From positions 14,735,238-14,799,237 of the forward strand of contig NC_083646.1 in NCBI RefSeq assembly GCF_963576545.1: a stretch of 64,000 nucleotides of DNA. The letters run 5' to 3'. The DNA comes from Limanda limanda. Its lineage: Eukaryota; Chordata; Actinopteri; Pleuronectiformes; Pleuronectidae. The translations under genes and the position numbers were made by a program. This document shows, in pieces, positions 11,880-24,149 of this stretch (positions within the stretch are counted from its first letter, which is position 1; every line of letters begins with the position of its first letter). The notes under the pieces were generated by a model. It worked only from the letters and a program-made list of their open reading frames with translations, had not been told where the DNA came from and did no database searches.

Positions 11880-12737
11880 CATTATAAAACACATCATTTA
11901 TTTCACATCTGAAAATACATCTTTTCTGAAGTCTTGTAAAATATAACCTTTATAAGTAAATATGAACTTTTATTAAAACTGTTAAGTTTTTTAGTAATAT
12001 CACATCAAAAGGGATGGTTCACTGAAATGCAGTACCCTGCTCAAGAGTCCTGTGGAAAGTTTCTTTCTTCCAGACAAACACAGCACCGTAGTCACTGGTC
12101 AAACAGTCACGCACGTGATCCAGATGTATGACCGTCAACATATTACACTTCTGTTGTGCTTGAGTGAAAGAGAGAAGTGGGTAAACACGGCAGTAAAACG
12201 TTTTCTTCCTGTACAGCATCAAACAGGTCTCAGATACATACGACTCTATTCTACATGAGGGACGAACTGAGATGACGTACTGGAGGCATACACACTGTAA
12301 ACTGTAACACTGAGGTATCATCCTTTTCAATGAGCAAACCCTCCTGATTTGAAAAATAAATACACTTCACCTATCTTACATACTGATGTAAATTGAAAAT
12401 AACAGGGTTTAGCAAACACTGCTTTTGTTATTATTTTAAAACACCCTGACACATTGGCCAGTAATTTCTTCCAATCCATTCGAAGAGAAGGATTCTTTAA
12501 AAAAAATATTTTGCCAATAAGTACACTTCCTGTGTGTTGTCAGTTGCATAGTGTGCTATTAAGGAATCTTGCATTTCAGATCAGGTGACACTGATGCACC
12601 TTTGTGCAAGACCCAAATGAACACAGGACTGATGTCCAACACTTAGTCTGTGTGTGTGCAGAACAGGGTTGTGCCCCTGTTTGTCCCCGGCCTAGCAGCT
12701 CCCACAGCCTTGTCCGTCCAGCAGGGGGGGCATTACA
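11880..12737 (-). other. pals2 3' untranslated region
   Basis: This stretch is non-coding on the minus strand after the pals2 stop (12738-12740). Minus-strand AATAAA signals lie at 11897-11902 and 11969-11974. The first is about 130 bases from the gsdme signal on the opposite strand, so the two transcripts end almost back to back. Confidence 0.5.
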
Positions 12738-15700
12738 TCAGTAGACCCAGCTGACTGGAACCCACTGAGGCTCAATGAATAATCGCTCTACAGCTTCCTG
12801 CAGCTTGTCAAAGGCCTTGTCCAGATTGTCATTAACTATAGTCAGGTCGAAGTAGTGACTATAGGCCCGGCGTATCCTGGCACTCTCATCCACAGTCTTC
12901 TTCAAATCGTTCTCCTGGTACAAAATGAGGCAACAACAATTAACCAAACCGTTATAATTTATAAATATTTAGGTAAACTGAAATCCACTCATAACTTACC
13001 GTGAGTAGTTTGGTAGTAAGTCCAGCCTCTACCACAGCTGTGTGCATAGCTCTTAGTGTGTCCAGCTCAGGAGCAGCAATAAACACCACGAATGGCATAA
13101 ACTCAGCAGTCTTTAACATTTTCAGGGCCTGAACAACAAAAAATACAATGTCCAAACCAAATCTGTAGACCTCATTCTCAACCACTTGAGCAAACTTGCT
13201 ATTTATATAAATTGAGTGTGCATGTGTGTGCGTTAAATTAACCTGAGGGTTGACGTCTAGGATGCAGGTTTGACCCATATCCACAACTTCGTGGATCGAG
13301 TCAATCTTGGTACCATAAAGGTTGGCATCATACTCCCCGTGCTCCAGGTAGCGGCTTCCCTTGATGTCCTTCTCCATCTCTTCCCGGGTCACAAAGCAGT
13401 AGTTCTGATTGTCTTTCTCCTCTTCTCTGGCTCGTCGTGACGTGACTGGTGGTAAAAGGTGAGGAAAGGTGTAACATGTACCAAGACAGAACACCTTGAA
13501 ATATACAATGAAGTTGCCTTAGCCATTAGTTTCACACACTCACATGGAACAGTGGTGCTGTATCTCAGAGGATTCACAGCGATGAGCCTGTTTTTCAAGC
13601 TCCGCCTGCCAACTCCCTGAGCTCCTATCAGAATAAGCGTCTTTCTCTGGAATGGTGGCATCTTTGCGACCTCCTCATAGATCTGCAGCTCATAACGGTC
13701 AAACTCTGTTCAAGGTGATACACAGGCTGATTTAGCACTGTATAGTTATATATGCAGTTATTGTCAAAATATCTTGCATGTAGACAAATGAGAACTAGTG
13801 GTGATACACACCAGCATTCTTAGAAGTCAGGTACATCATTTTTTTCTTCTTTTTCTTTGCAGTTCGAGTTCCGCAGAGCATCCCTGAGTCACACAGAGAA
13901 AATGTTAGCTCACCACTGGTGGCGCTAAAGCCAAGAGATCTTAGACTGTCATGAAAATAAATGATAACAGCTGGTATCATGATGAGAAGGAGAGAACATG
14001 ACTTGTACTCACCAGAATCCGAAGTGTCCCAGTCTCGTCTAACGAAAGCTTTCCTCTTCTCCTCCAAGAACTGACTGGGGATGAGACCAGTGGCTTCACC
14101 AAACACTTTGCGTGCCTGTGTGGAAATCAGAGAGGTTCAGAAATCATTGGTTTCAATAAATCACATACAGAAATGAGGTATCAGGAATCCACAGCCACCT
14201 ACAGTGGCACAGTGGAAACAGAAGCTGAGGGAGGTGTATGGAATGGAGGCTTTAACTGCTCAATTACAATTAAGGTCTGATGTTTTTGTGAGGAGGTAGC
14301 TTCCTATTGCACGATACCTCTCTAACTGAGGGGAATCCTGTGGTACGATGGAATGTCTTAACTGTCCATTTATTTATTTATTATTTTTCACTAATCAGTC
14401 TGTCATATATAATTTGTGATGTTGTCAAGGAATGTTTGTGTTTCTCTTCAATAAAGTTCTAAAAAAAAAGAAGAAATGAGGTATCAGTCACAAGCACCTC
14501 CCTCCTCATCTTGAACTACCTCTTGCAATGTTAAGCAGGCAAATAGTTGGCCACAACCCCTTATCAGCCCAGCAGCTGTAGTCAGTATCACAGCAACAGC
14601 TTACTCACCTGCCACCAGTTGGGGTCCTCCTTGTTAACTACGTGAAGAATGTCTCCCTTGGAGAAGGCCAAACCCGCTTCTTTACAGGGGATCAAGTTGT
14701 CTGTGGTCGGGTTGTAGTTGAAATGTGGCTTCAGATAAACCTACGACAAGATATGAGACAATTCAATTACAGGCAGTACATTACCGTAAATGTATCATAT
14801 TTACTTGATAATATAAATCACTTATATCAGTAATGGGACTCCAATCAAGCTGCACCAAATTTCACAAACTCATAGATAGTAGTTCCATGAATGGGCCTGA
14901 TTTGTTTTTCATTAAGAACCATGAATAACTATCATGAGCGCATGTCGACTCCCTTTCTTGATGAAGCAGCTAAAAGAAGGTTGCTTTTGTTCTCTTCCTT
15001 TCCACTCATTTTATTATCTGTTCTGCATTGGTGCTGTTCAGTTCTTTTAGTCTAAACAAGGCTCTAAGGACAGTAGGTGGAACGAGGTATATGAGCATGG
15101 ACAAGATGAAACTTTGACAGATTCACCCATGAGATCAGTACGGGCAGTCAGGACAATTTAAAAAAAAATCCAGTATGTTCAAAATTGTGTTTTATGAAAG
15201 ATTAATCAGGAAGATACTGTGCTGGCCTCATTCAGAAGTTAAAACTCTAACCATGACTATAAACCAACAAATACATAAGCAAACAGGAGAATGAGATAAT
15301 GTGATCCTCCCCAGCACAAAGGTCAGTGTCTGACATAACCCTAAATACTGCTCCTCGTGTCAGCTGCTGTGTGTGCCTGTTACAGTAAGAGGGGGGGGCT
15401 CCAGTGAGTAGAGTGGTGTATACCATACAGATAGTGTGTGGGGTGTTATTAATAGACCCTACGAGGGCTCAATTTTCAGGAGCATGGTATTCTGGGATCA
15501 GCCAGGTCGGGAAGCTCTCACCCAATCACTGACAGGTACTGTACAACTACTGGAGTGGCTCAATACACCACCCATACCCATCAACACTGCTGTACACGTA
15601 AAGCACTGATTTCAAGAAAGATTAGAGGAGCACAAATAGAAGAAAAAGAAACTAGAATGAAACTGACTTTTTATCCTGTAATAAAGTATCACTGAGTTCC

Positions 15701-18492
15701 CACAGGTGAAAATGAACAGGCAGCATCCCTCTTCCTCACCTGCGGGGGTGCCGGTGTGTCTCTGTAGCTGGGCAGGACCTTGAGCGTGATGCTCCCTCTG
15801 CAGACCTTCAGCAGCTCCTGGAGTTCATGGGGGTTGCTGCCGACCTCACGACCGTTCACCTCGCGAATAATGTCCCCAGTGTGCAGCATGCCCTGCCTGT
15901 CAATGGAGCTGCCGTGCAGGATCCGTGCGATCACCATCTCTCCCCGCTCCACACGGAACGTCACCCCCTGAAAGAGAGCAGCAGCCTGTCAGTATCGTAC
16001 GTACGCACTTCATAAATCTAAGGCAAGGCTTATTTGTTAGGGAGGTTTCGTCTGCGTGGGTGCTCTAGATAAAAATTAACTTATGTTGAGGTACCAAGTA
16101 AAACTGAGTCACTCTGTTTTAACAGGTGGTCGATAAAAGAGGACACCATGATGGGTAAAGCAATTTACTGACAAACAGGAGCACGACATGTTCCCTCTGA
16201 GGAGCTGTGGTTGATTTAAGTGCCCGGCCAACTTACCAGAGGTTCCCCAGCTTTCTTCTGGATGCCAATCATCCTGACAGCATCAGCTGGCATGAGGGAA
16301 CTGGTCATCACGACATGGCTGTTCACCGCAGCGGCAGGCATTTCGTAGCACTTTGCAGCCACTTTGTCATGAGCCTCGATCAAAGACTGAGGCAGAAAGA
16401 TTGGAGGAGAGAGGATAAATCAGACTGACTCACAATCTCTGTATTTTAAGACATTTAGGGTAGATTTCCGGAAGCTTTTTCTAATTAAGAAAGACAACAA
16501 TAACTGCTGCCACAAGGTTAATTTACAAATATACTCAAATATAACAGTGACCAACACATCTGACACATTAACATGAGCGTTAAGACATAAATCATTGCTC
16601 TACACATTCCTTCAGAAAAGATGTTTTGCACTGACAGCAGATTGATTGTTAAGAAGAGAAGAGAAAGCAGGCGTGTTCTTACCCTAGCAGTCACAAGACA
16701 CAGTTAGCATTGGTCAGGCACTACAAACTGCGTTAGCAAATGGGAAGATTTACTGAAACAGTAGGTGACACGGTCTTCTCCCCCTCACTTTACCCACATA
16801 ACTCAGCCTGCTATTGGCCCGAGGAAATACACCCCCACCCTCCCGTGCTGCAGCTTGTGGTGGGGAATATGAAAGCTGACAAAGAAGCAGGGCTGCCTAA
16901 CAGTCACTTCAGGGGAAATTAGGCAATAGCTAGAGTAAAAATCTCTGACATCCATTCCCAAACAAGCAGAACGTAAATTCATTCCACAAAGCTCTGATCT
17001 ATTCAACATTGTGTGCCAGGGGAATGAGGCCAAACTGTACCTGAAAGTGAGGCTCCTGCAATATATTGACGAGCTCTGTAGCAGCAGGATCTTTTTCTGG
17101 CAGTTCGTTGAGGGAATCCAGGATCTCTGTGACCAGCTGAACGTTATCGTCCCGCACGGCTTGTAATTCAACTTCTTCAAGACGCTCATGGGCCTACACA
17201 TAGAGGAAATTAGTCAAATTACATCAAAACTTTATCAAATTACTGCAAATACATGCATGTATGGAAAAACTGACAGAAGAAAAAGATTAACAGAACACAA
17301 AGAAAGAAAATGAATGAGGACTGATTGCAAAAAGCACTGATTGGTGTCCGTGAGGTAGACGGATGAAACAGCAGTAGAAAGACAGTATTGTGCACAAAAG
17401 GGACAAAGTCTTCTGACTTTATTTTGGTGTCTCAATATGGATGTACTTTTTATAGTGATTTAGTATTTTTCAGGGAACTTGAGAAACTGCTGTGCCTGGT
17501 TAGCACTAGTGGATGAGCATAACAGCCTGGTGTAGGCTTAGGGAAATTAGTTAATCATATTGTCACACATCAACTGTTTCAGCACTATATAATATTGTAT
17601 ATCAAATTATAGTGAAGCCCCATCAAAATGTCATATTATTCCTCAAACAGTGATACATAACAGACACAGAAACTGATAATTGTAGAAATAGTGATGCGTT
17701 CAATTGGCACTATTTCAATGACATTAAACTACTCGTTGGCCCATCTACCAGGAAAGGATCTAACACTTTAAGACAGCAGAGCTCCGTTTGTAGGAAATGA
17801 GGACAAGAACGTCCCTCGGTGACAGGTTTTATATAGAAATCATTCTATTTATACACATAGTAGTTGAACCTGATCACCTCAATCTGCATTGGAGCATTTT
17901 TTCTGTTATGCAAGACATTTGTTCACCAAACTGTCAGCAAAAACCGACAATTGGATTGTTTATTTTAAGACAGACTTGTAGAATTGTACTGTCACCCTGC
18001 ACACAGTGGGCAGGGTTAGACTTTATCTTGGCAAGTAGATATTTCCTGCAAGTAATTTAAACCTTGACACAACAACAGTTGGCACACAGCATGATTAATT
18101 AACATCAAGGTCATAGCACATCACAAGATGCAGTTTGTTGCAGTTCTCTCTATTTCCCACCCCACTTCACACATGAATAAACATTAGCTGCCCGGTTGAA
18201 CTAGGTTGATGAGTCCACTGTCAGGAAGAGAAAAACATAATCTTGAAAATGTGGTGACGTGACGAGTCATACACTTTCATTTCTTCAGGATGTGTATGTG
18301 TGTGTGTGTCTGTACATGCGACAGAGCACTGGAGTAGTTAGAGTGATTGTGTGTGTGTGTGTGTGTGTGTGTTACCTTAGCAAGGGAACGGACGATGGGA
18401 CTCTCCATGATGCCTCTGAGGAAGATGAGATCAATATCTTTGGCTCCTGTGCCTGTTGGGAGGTCTTTCAGGTTGTCCAACACCTGCTGCAT
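12738..18492 (-). CDS. pals2: MAGUK p55 family member 6 (PALS2), complete coding sequence
   Basis: Eleven coding exons on the minus strand (18376-18492, 17041-17193, 16237-16386, 15740-15967, 14609-14740, 14013-14115, 13812-13883, 13544-13705, 13243-13445, 13000-13128, 12738-12914) join in phase to 541 residues; the mammalian protein has about 540. The order is two L27 domains (about residues 1-115, start MQQVLDNLKDLP), PDZ (about 137-215, containing GVTFRVERGEMVIARILHG), SH3 (about 220-290, ending NWWQARKVFGEATGLIPSQFLEEKRK), a lysine-rich hook/linker (KKKKKKMMYLTSKNAEFDRYE), and a guanylate-kinase-like domain (IGAQGVGRRSLKNRLI to WVPVSWVY). The P-loop-like segment lacks the GKS/T signature, as usual in MAGUKs, so it is a binding fold rather than an enzyme. 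From family knowledge, PALS2 scaffolds polarity and adhesion complexes, binding LIN7 through L27 and VELI/CADM partners. The older name is mpp6. Confidence 0.95.
14185..14471 (+). mobile_element. 5'-truncated L1-type LINE with 16-bp target-site duplication
   Basis: The element opens with an L1 reverse-transcriptase C-terminus on the plus strand (PPTVAQWKQKLREVYGMEAL, then TAQLQLRSDVFVRR and a stop). A short 3' UTR ending CAATAAAGTTCT and an A tail follow. Perfect 16-bp direct repeats AGAAATGAGGTATCAG flank it at 14169-14184 and 14472-14487. It is antisense to pals2, in the intron 14116-14608. It belongs to a different subfamily from the copy at 7547, since the shared protein tails differ at many positions. 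Confidence 0.9.
18349..18373. repeat. (GT)n tract abutting a pals2 5' splice site
   Basis: In the transcript (minus strand) this reads as CA repeats starting at intron position +3 of the first pals2 coding intron (AAG|GTAACACACAC). Confidence 0.95.
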
Positions 18493-20866
18493 TGCTGTGT
18501 TCAGAATATGCACTTTGAGTTTAGGATTTACGGATTTAGAAATGCAGGCAGAAATGTTAGTGATAAACAAAGCTTACTGCCAGTAATAATGCAAATAATT
18601 TTAATTCTAAGCCAATGAAAAAAAGCTAGACACTGAGTATAATAAGAGCTTACAAGAGAGGAACAATAAGTGGACACTCAATCAATGGGCCAATTCACAG
18701 AGAGCATCCCTGATTTCCATTGCAGCAGCAACAAGCACGCAGAGTCACAAAGGAATTGTTCTAGGAACAGGACTGCCTTGTGGCTGCTGAACTCTCAGCA
18801 AGAAACTGAGGCCAAAATAACTGGGTTTGCATTAAGAGCACAACATAAACTGCAAGTATTTATCAGTCATTATAACACAGTAAAATAAATCAAATTGAAT
18901 TTTGTGACTCTTTCCATAAAAATAGGATTTGTAATTTGTTTTTTTTAATGGAATAAGTTGGCCATTATCTCATGTTAGATACACTGAGAAATATTAGTAC
19001 TTTTTCTGCCATGTGTGTGTATTGTATGTCACAGTGGGACAAATGTGAACGATCAAACACACAGCTATCTCTGTTCAAATGTCCAAATTTTGCACACAAC
19101 CTTGCAACAGTTCCTGTGCAACAGTCTATTTAGGACTTTGCCTGTGGTGACTTACCTGAGCCAGACTTCTCATTGGCCACAGTCATGTTTATTATTCCCC
19201 AGCTCAGGACGGATAAACTCAGGAGGTTTGCAGAAGGGAGGAAACCTGCACAAAGTGGGTTCACCAAAATTACCACACAAGCCAAGTCAAAAAAAGAGAG
19301 GCATTCTGAGAAATTTGATAAAGTGTATTAGTGCAGCACTTATGGATATATGAAGGGCATGGAGACACAAAATAGCACTGAGCACTTTTGTCTTGGGCTT
19401 AATGCACATGGAAGCACAGCGAGTACTGAGAACTAATGGAGCCACAAAGAAGGCTTTTGAAAGAAAAAGGGTCGGTCTCCCGTCCTTCTGGTTGTGCCAG
19501 CCACACACTGAGTCGTCCCTGGGAACTCTCTCCTCAAACATGCTATCCCACAGAATGGGGCAAGAACAGTCCGGTCAAAGCCTCAGTAGGTAGATGGACA
19601 AAAAACAGTAAGGTCTTTCTGATAATAGAACATGTTTTTTAACACTAAAAACATCCAAAATTAAACAGGGTAGTCCATCAAAACAATGTCAATGCACAAA
19701 AGTCCTTATAATAATACAGAGAAAAAAAGGCACTCACCTACAAACTGCGTTCAAATCATCAGTGCAGCACTCCAACACGGAGCCCCACGTTTTCTACTAA
19801 ACACTCATCTGGTACCTTTGGGCTACAGAGAGAATGGAGGTGGGGTTAAAAAAAAAAATCACATTATTCTTATTATTAGATTAAATTGGCACAGGCAGCC
19901 TAAAAGCCCTCCTGGATATTGATAAACCGGCACATGCTGGCAAGTAGCCTCCTCTCTATCTCAAGGGCGTCTTCATGTTCGGGCAATGCCAGAGTAATGT
20001 AAAGCAGCCATTCTTATTGTCCAACTCAGGCAGATAATGAGAGTCTGTTTAAAAAGAGTCATTGGGACCACCAAGTCACATCGAGCCCAGAGGAGTGTGG
20101 ATTTAGCTGGAAAATTCATTAATTTGTATGGGACATACTTTGTGGCATATTCCAGTGTTGACCTGCAACTGCAGAGAATAGATATTAAATAAATCATATT
20201 CCATGTGCAGAAGTAGGCTTGATATTCAGCAATTCATGTTCTCAATATATGAAATAACAAAGTATACAAAAAACTAAATCAGATTCATTACTCACACATT
20301 TCCTTATGACCTTAAGCATATTGCTGATATAAATAAAAACAAGGTATGCTGGGGAAATGTATTCTCTAAAAAATACATTTTTATTATAGATATTTATAAA
20401 TGTTAAATTAATTTTAAATATGGCAACTATTCTCTACTTCCAGCTTCTGCAGAATTTCTGTTATTTAACATAAACTAAATATGTATTAGTCAGTAAGTAG
20501 TTATGTCAAACAGAAACAAGATACTTCTTGATGCATTACATAACTTCTTGCTACATTACTGAATTGATTAATCCGGAAATAAGCTTCAGATTTATAGGCA
20601 GTGACGATCATAATTGAAATAGTTGCAGCACTACTTTTAAATGAATGGACCAGTGGGCTGCAGGGACACTTAAACCGACTGTATTTGACATTTAATACAT
20701 TTTTAGCAATCGTATTAGATTTGTCTTGTTTGATATTTGAGGCAAACTAAAAGGAATTTACACTAAAGAAAGGGTTTTGTGTAATGTCATGATAAGGTTA
20801 TGTGTTTCAAGACTTCAACGATTAGATATACAAGAGTTTTGAGAATTTGTGAGTTCGGATTCTCAC
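18493..20866 (-). other. First pals2 intron / 5' flank
   Basis: The segment between the first coding exon (acceptor AACACAG two bases before ATG 18492) and the upstream non-coding exons is AT-rich. It holds no open frame that I believe; a frame at 19287-19541 (minus) resembles no known protein and lacks splice context. No repeat family was recognised. Confidence 0.5.
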
Positions 20867-20950
20867 GTTAACATCGCTCTCTTCAGAAACTAGCAGCCGC
20901 TCTGAATGAATGGAGCTGAGGGGAGCGCGCCCGGGGCTGGCCGAGGTTCA
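20867..20950 (-). promoter_or_regulatory. Candidate alternative non-coding first exon of pals2
   Basis: A minus-strand 5' splice site GTTAAC|GTGAGAA lies at 20867/20866. Just upstream in the transcript direction is GC-rich, CpG-containing sequence (about 20905-21075). This would make a second start for pals2 transcripts downstream of the exon ending at 21640. Inference only; the exon's 5' limit is unknown. Confidence 0.3.
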
Positions 20951-21639
20951 CCCGGGGCTCAGCGCCTCTCAGCCCGGCCTGACAGGAGGTGAGGGCTCGG
21001 TGCTGGAGGTGGAGGCCGGTGGAGGTGAAGTGAAACCCGGTCACAAGCTGTCAGCTTTCACGTGTTCCGTCCTGCTACACACGCACCGGGCACGTGTAGC
21101 CACCTCTCCAACACGATAACCAGCCATGAGTCAATAATACGCAGCTGTAAATGCTAACTTCAATGTTAGCACACAACTATCGGATGTTAATTCAAATGAT
21201 CTAGAACGTGGCTAAGTGCTGTCAGAGTTTTTATTACCGTTTAATCAACCCGGTGACTGTCCCGTATCAAGTTAGAGCTAGCCGCTGCTACGTTAGCATT
21301 GCTAATGGCCACTAGCAAACACTAGCTTGTCTTTACACGTGTAAGACAGCTTTCAGACTGACGGGTAATACAGTAACCTCCAAGTAATGAGACACGTCGG
21401 CGGATTTAACACTGCTACATTAGCGTGTTCGTGTTTTATCGCGACGTGTGAGTAGCAAGGTTCGGGTTTAGCCACAACACCGGGCATTAGCCTGTTAGCA
21501 GCTAACAGTGAATGCGGCTCAGGCTAGCTAGCTAGCTGCCGTTAGCCGTGTGTTACAGTGCGAGCAGAGGAACCAGAGGGTCTCCTGCCGTCCTACTGTC
21601 TTCTGGGCTGCGAGGAGAAATGAAGAAATGATCATTTAC

Positions 21640-21760
21640 CTGATTTGATTCAGTCTCATCCAGTCACACGTTCCCGCTTCGCTCCATTTTCTAAAGTTCC
21701 CCCAGAAAACTTGCGCAACAGTAACTTGTAAAGTGTATTTCGAGGGAGCGTGTCTGCGCC
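21640..21760 (-). promoter_or_regulatory. pals2 non-coding first exon and promoter
   Basis: A strong minus-strand donor AATCAG|GTAAATG ends an exon at 21640 that begins in GC-rich sequence (GCGCGCGGGGATCTGAGGGA, around 21762-21782). The exon carries a short upstream frame, ATG at 21687-21685 with stop at 21666-21664 (seven codons, M-E-R-S-G-N-V). It may lower translation from the main start. No TATA box is visible. Confidence 0.5.
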
Positions 21761-22560
21761 CCCTCCCTCAGATCCCCGCGCGCACACACACACACACACA
21801 CACAATCACACAAACTCACTGTGCTAATGACATCCAGTGCCGCTCATTTAGAATTGAATAGAAACATGATGGAGTGGAGCTAAAGTGCATTCATGGCTTC
21901 TTCCATCATTATTCCCCCATCAAATCAAATGTTTAAACTGTCTGTCTCTGGACATAAACTGTCCGCACTCCCAGTCATATTGTGAGTTGACCGACAAATA
22001 TCACCTTGCTGTTTGGTCACCATACATTTAAATGAACAAAACTCCTTTGGCTTAGATCTGTACTTTTTAAACTGCAACATGCTTCACTGAGTGTGCTAAT
22101 CTGCTGCAGTAGTAACTAAATACTAATCTGGCTTTGACAAAAGTAGCTTGTATCCCCCTGTCGACAACATGCACTTACCCCATGAGGAGGATTTACTGTA
22201 GATCCCACTGCTGTCAATGGTGCATGTCATATAATACCCCCACATGTGTCCAATAACTAATATCCTATGTAAAAGCCCATCAGCAGGACAACATGAAGCA
22301 CCAAGCAATTCCTCTGTTCACCAAATCGGGTTCTCCAGCTGTAATGAAGCTCCCTCAAAGATAACTACAGAATTACCAGTGTCTGTAGCTCATAGGAACC
22401 ATAAGCCTGGACCAGGTGTCATAACAGAGTTAACCGAATACTCAGCGTGGCGTGATTTGCATTGGATAGATCCAGGTCACTTGATGGGATTAACCGGTTA
22501 ATCTGTGTTCAGGCAGGGTCCAGGTGCATCTCAGCAGGTTTTGATATAACAAGCGAAATA
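21761..22560. other. Intergenic region between pals2 promoter and npy 3' end
   Basis: This holds a short (CA)n tract at about 21783-21804 and no gene. A poly(A) signal for npy on the minus strand is likely within the T-rich stretch at 22590-22600 (TTTATT, reverse complement AATAAA). Confidence 0.5.
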
Positions 22561-22935
22561 AAAAAGCAACACTCGTGTATTCAATTTATATTTTTTTATT
22601 TTAACCCCCATCCCCAACAAAGTATGAGCAGTAGACACGGATTACAAGGTGTTTGTCCCATTTGAAAAACTCTCAAAATCTTTGGACGGCAGTTCACCAG
22701 TAGAGAGCACTGTAAGTCCATCAGTGAATGACACAAGACACTGTTTAACAAACCTCCATTAAAGACACTGCATACTGGTTCTACTTGTAGTTTTTAATCA
22801 AACGCTGGCCACATTACACGCCAAAGTAATTATTTGGTACATTGATTATTCCATGCAATACAAACTCATTTCATGTCTGTAACAGACAGGCGGCAGCTTT
22901 GTGGAATCAGCCTCGGTACGACGGCTCCAGCAGCA

Positions 22936-23853
22936 TCACCACAGGGGCGACCCATCGTATCTGTAACATGAGGACCTCAGTAAAAAGTGTGTTTTTAGAC
23001 ATCCATCCAAACCATGTAAGGATATGGATGTATGGGTAAACAGAAAGTGAAAAAAGGAGCACGAGAGAATCATGCAATCAAAAACACATAACATTGAATT
23101 AAATAGGATTCAAACTATGACACACATTAACAGAAACATAAATAATCATGCTGAATTAAAAGCAAGATAAAGGGAAAGAGGGTAGATGAATGCTCAATAT
23201 TATGAGAGTCCAATACAAAAACCTAAAAATCACTGTTATTTACAATAAAGACTTTGATTCGACATTCAACTCATTATCACAAGCTTCATAGGAATATAAT
23301 AGGGTTACACCAAATTGTATGGTTGTTTTTTCAGTATCACATTGTATTATATAGCTTAAAATGTACATGTACATCTAAAAAATGAAGGTAAAACAATCCA
23401 GTCGATATCACTGCAGGGTACTTGATGACAAAATGTGTAACAAGCAGCAAAGCATTGTAATTTCAGAATAAAAAAATAATAAATAATACTAAAATAATTT
23501 ACCTGACATAGTTATATCCCGGAATATTCTCTGTGCTCTCCCTCACCAACACGTCGGAAAATACAGTTTCTGGAGTGTCTCTTTTGCCATACCTATAATT
23601 TACACAATAAAATTAAATCTGCACGTTAATACATCATTGTATTTAATTTCTAAGCTGTAATGTTGAACAGAAGTTTAAATACTAACCTCTGTCTTGTAAT
23701 GAGGTTGATGTAGTGTCTTAGTGCAGAGTAATATTTGGCAAGATCCTCAGCTGGTGCCCCTTCCCGGGGACTGACCGGCTTGACTGGATATGCACTGGTG
23801 CCAGAGTGAAAACAAGCCAGCAGGCAGAGAGCCAGTGAACCCAGCGACATCAT
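22936..23853 (-). CDS. npy: Neuropeptide Y precursor, b-copy type
   Basis: Coding exons 23687-23853, 23503-23592 and 22936-22960 join in phase to 93 residues. A signal peptide of about 21 residues ([21 protein letters not shown]) is followed by a 36-residue mature peptide starting [11 protein letters not shown] and ending [11 protein letters not shown], with the Tyr codon split off into the second coding exon. Gly-Lys-Arg then directs amidation and cleavage. The C-flanking peptide begins [18 protein letters not shown] and ends RYDGSPLW, with the last eight residues from a 25-base terminal exon. The mature peptide keeps the PP-fold prolines and the receptor-binding C-end. From family knowledge, it is a neuronal peptide acting on Y-type GPCRs in feeding and stress control. 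The SPREG segment, where most vertebrate NPYs have an acidic NPGED-type stretch, suggests the teleost-duplicated npyb. The choice between two adjacent Met codons (23853 or 23850) is open. Confidence 0.93.
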
Positions 23854-24056
23854 GTAGCTCGAGCGAATCCTGGATCACAGGGTAAATTCATTAAATGCAC
23901 GGTAAACAGTTATTATCCAACAATTTCACAATATCAACTTCATTCTTCCATAGTTCATAAACCATAAAAGATTTCAGATGCATAAGTACTCATTGACTTT
24001 CAAGCAAAACAGTGACAAATTGGTGTGAAAAACAGAGAAATTTAAATTTGTCTTAC

Positions 24057-24147
24057 ATTGTAACGCGTCACTTAATGCTGCTGTGATCGTTTTTTCTCGC
24101 TGTCCGAGGCACCTCTGTCCGATTCCTCACATTACCCCAGTTTTATA
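24057..24147 (-). promoter_or_regulatory. npy TATA promoter and non-coding exon 1
   Basis: A minus-strand TATAAAA lies at 24141-24147 in the context CTCTATAAAACTGG. Transcription should start about 30 bases downstream, near 24115. The non-coding exon 1 then ends at the donor ACAAT|GTAAGAC (24057/24056) and is spliced to the acceptor GATCCAG before 23869, 16 bases before the ATG. NPY genes typically have a non-coding exon 1 and a TATA box, which supports this reading. Confidence 0.75.
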
Positions 24148-24149
24148 GA

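Noticed and set aside
19287..19541. 84-residue minus-strand frame in pals2 intron 1
   Set aside because: No domain, no matching splice sites and no recognisable relation to pals2 or transposons.
20910..21119. 69-residue plus-strand frame in GC-rich sequence
   Set aside because: It lies in the CpG-rich pals2 promoter region, shows no known domain and has no splice partners; GC-rich sequence opens frames by chance.
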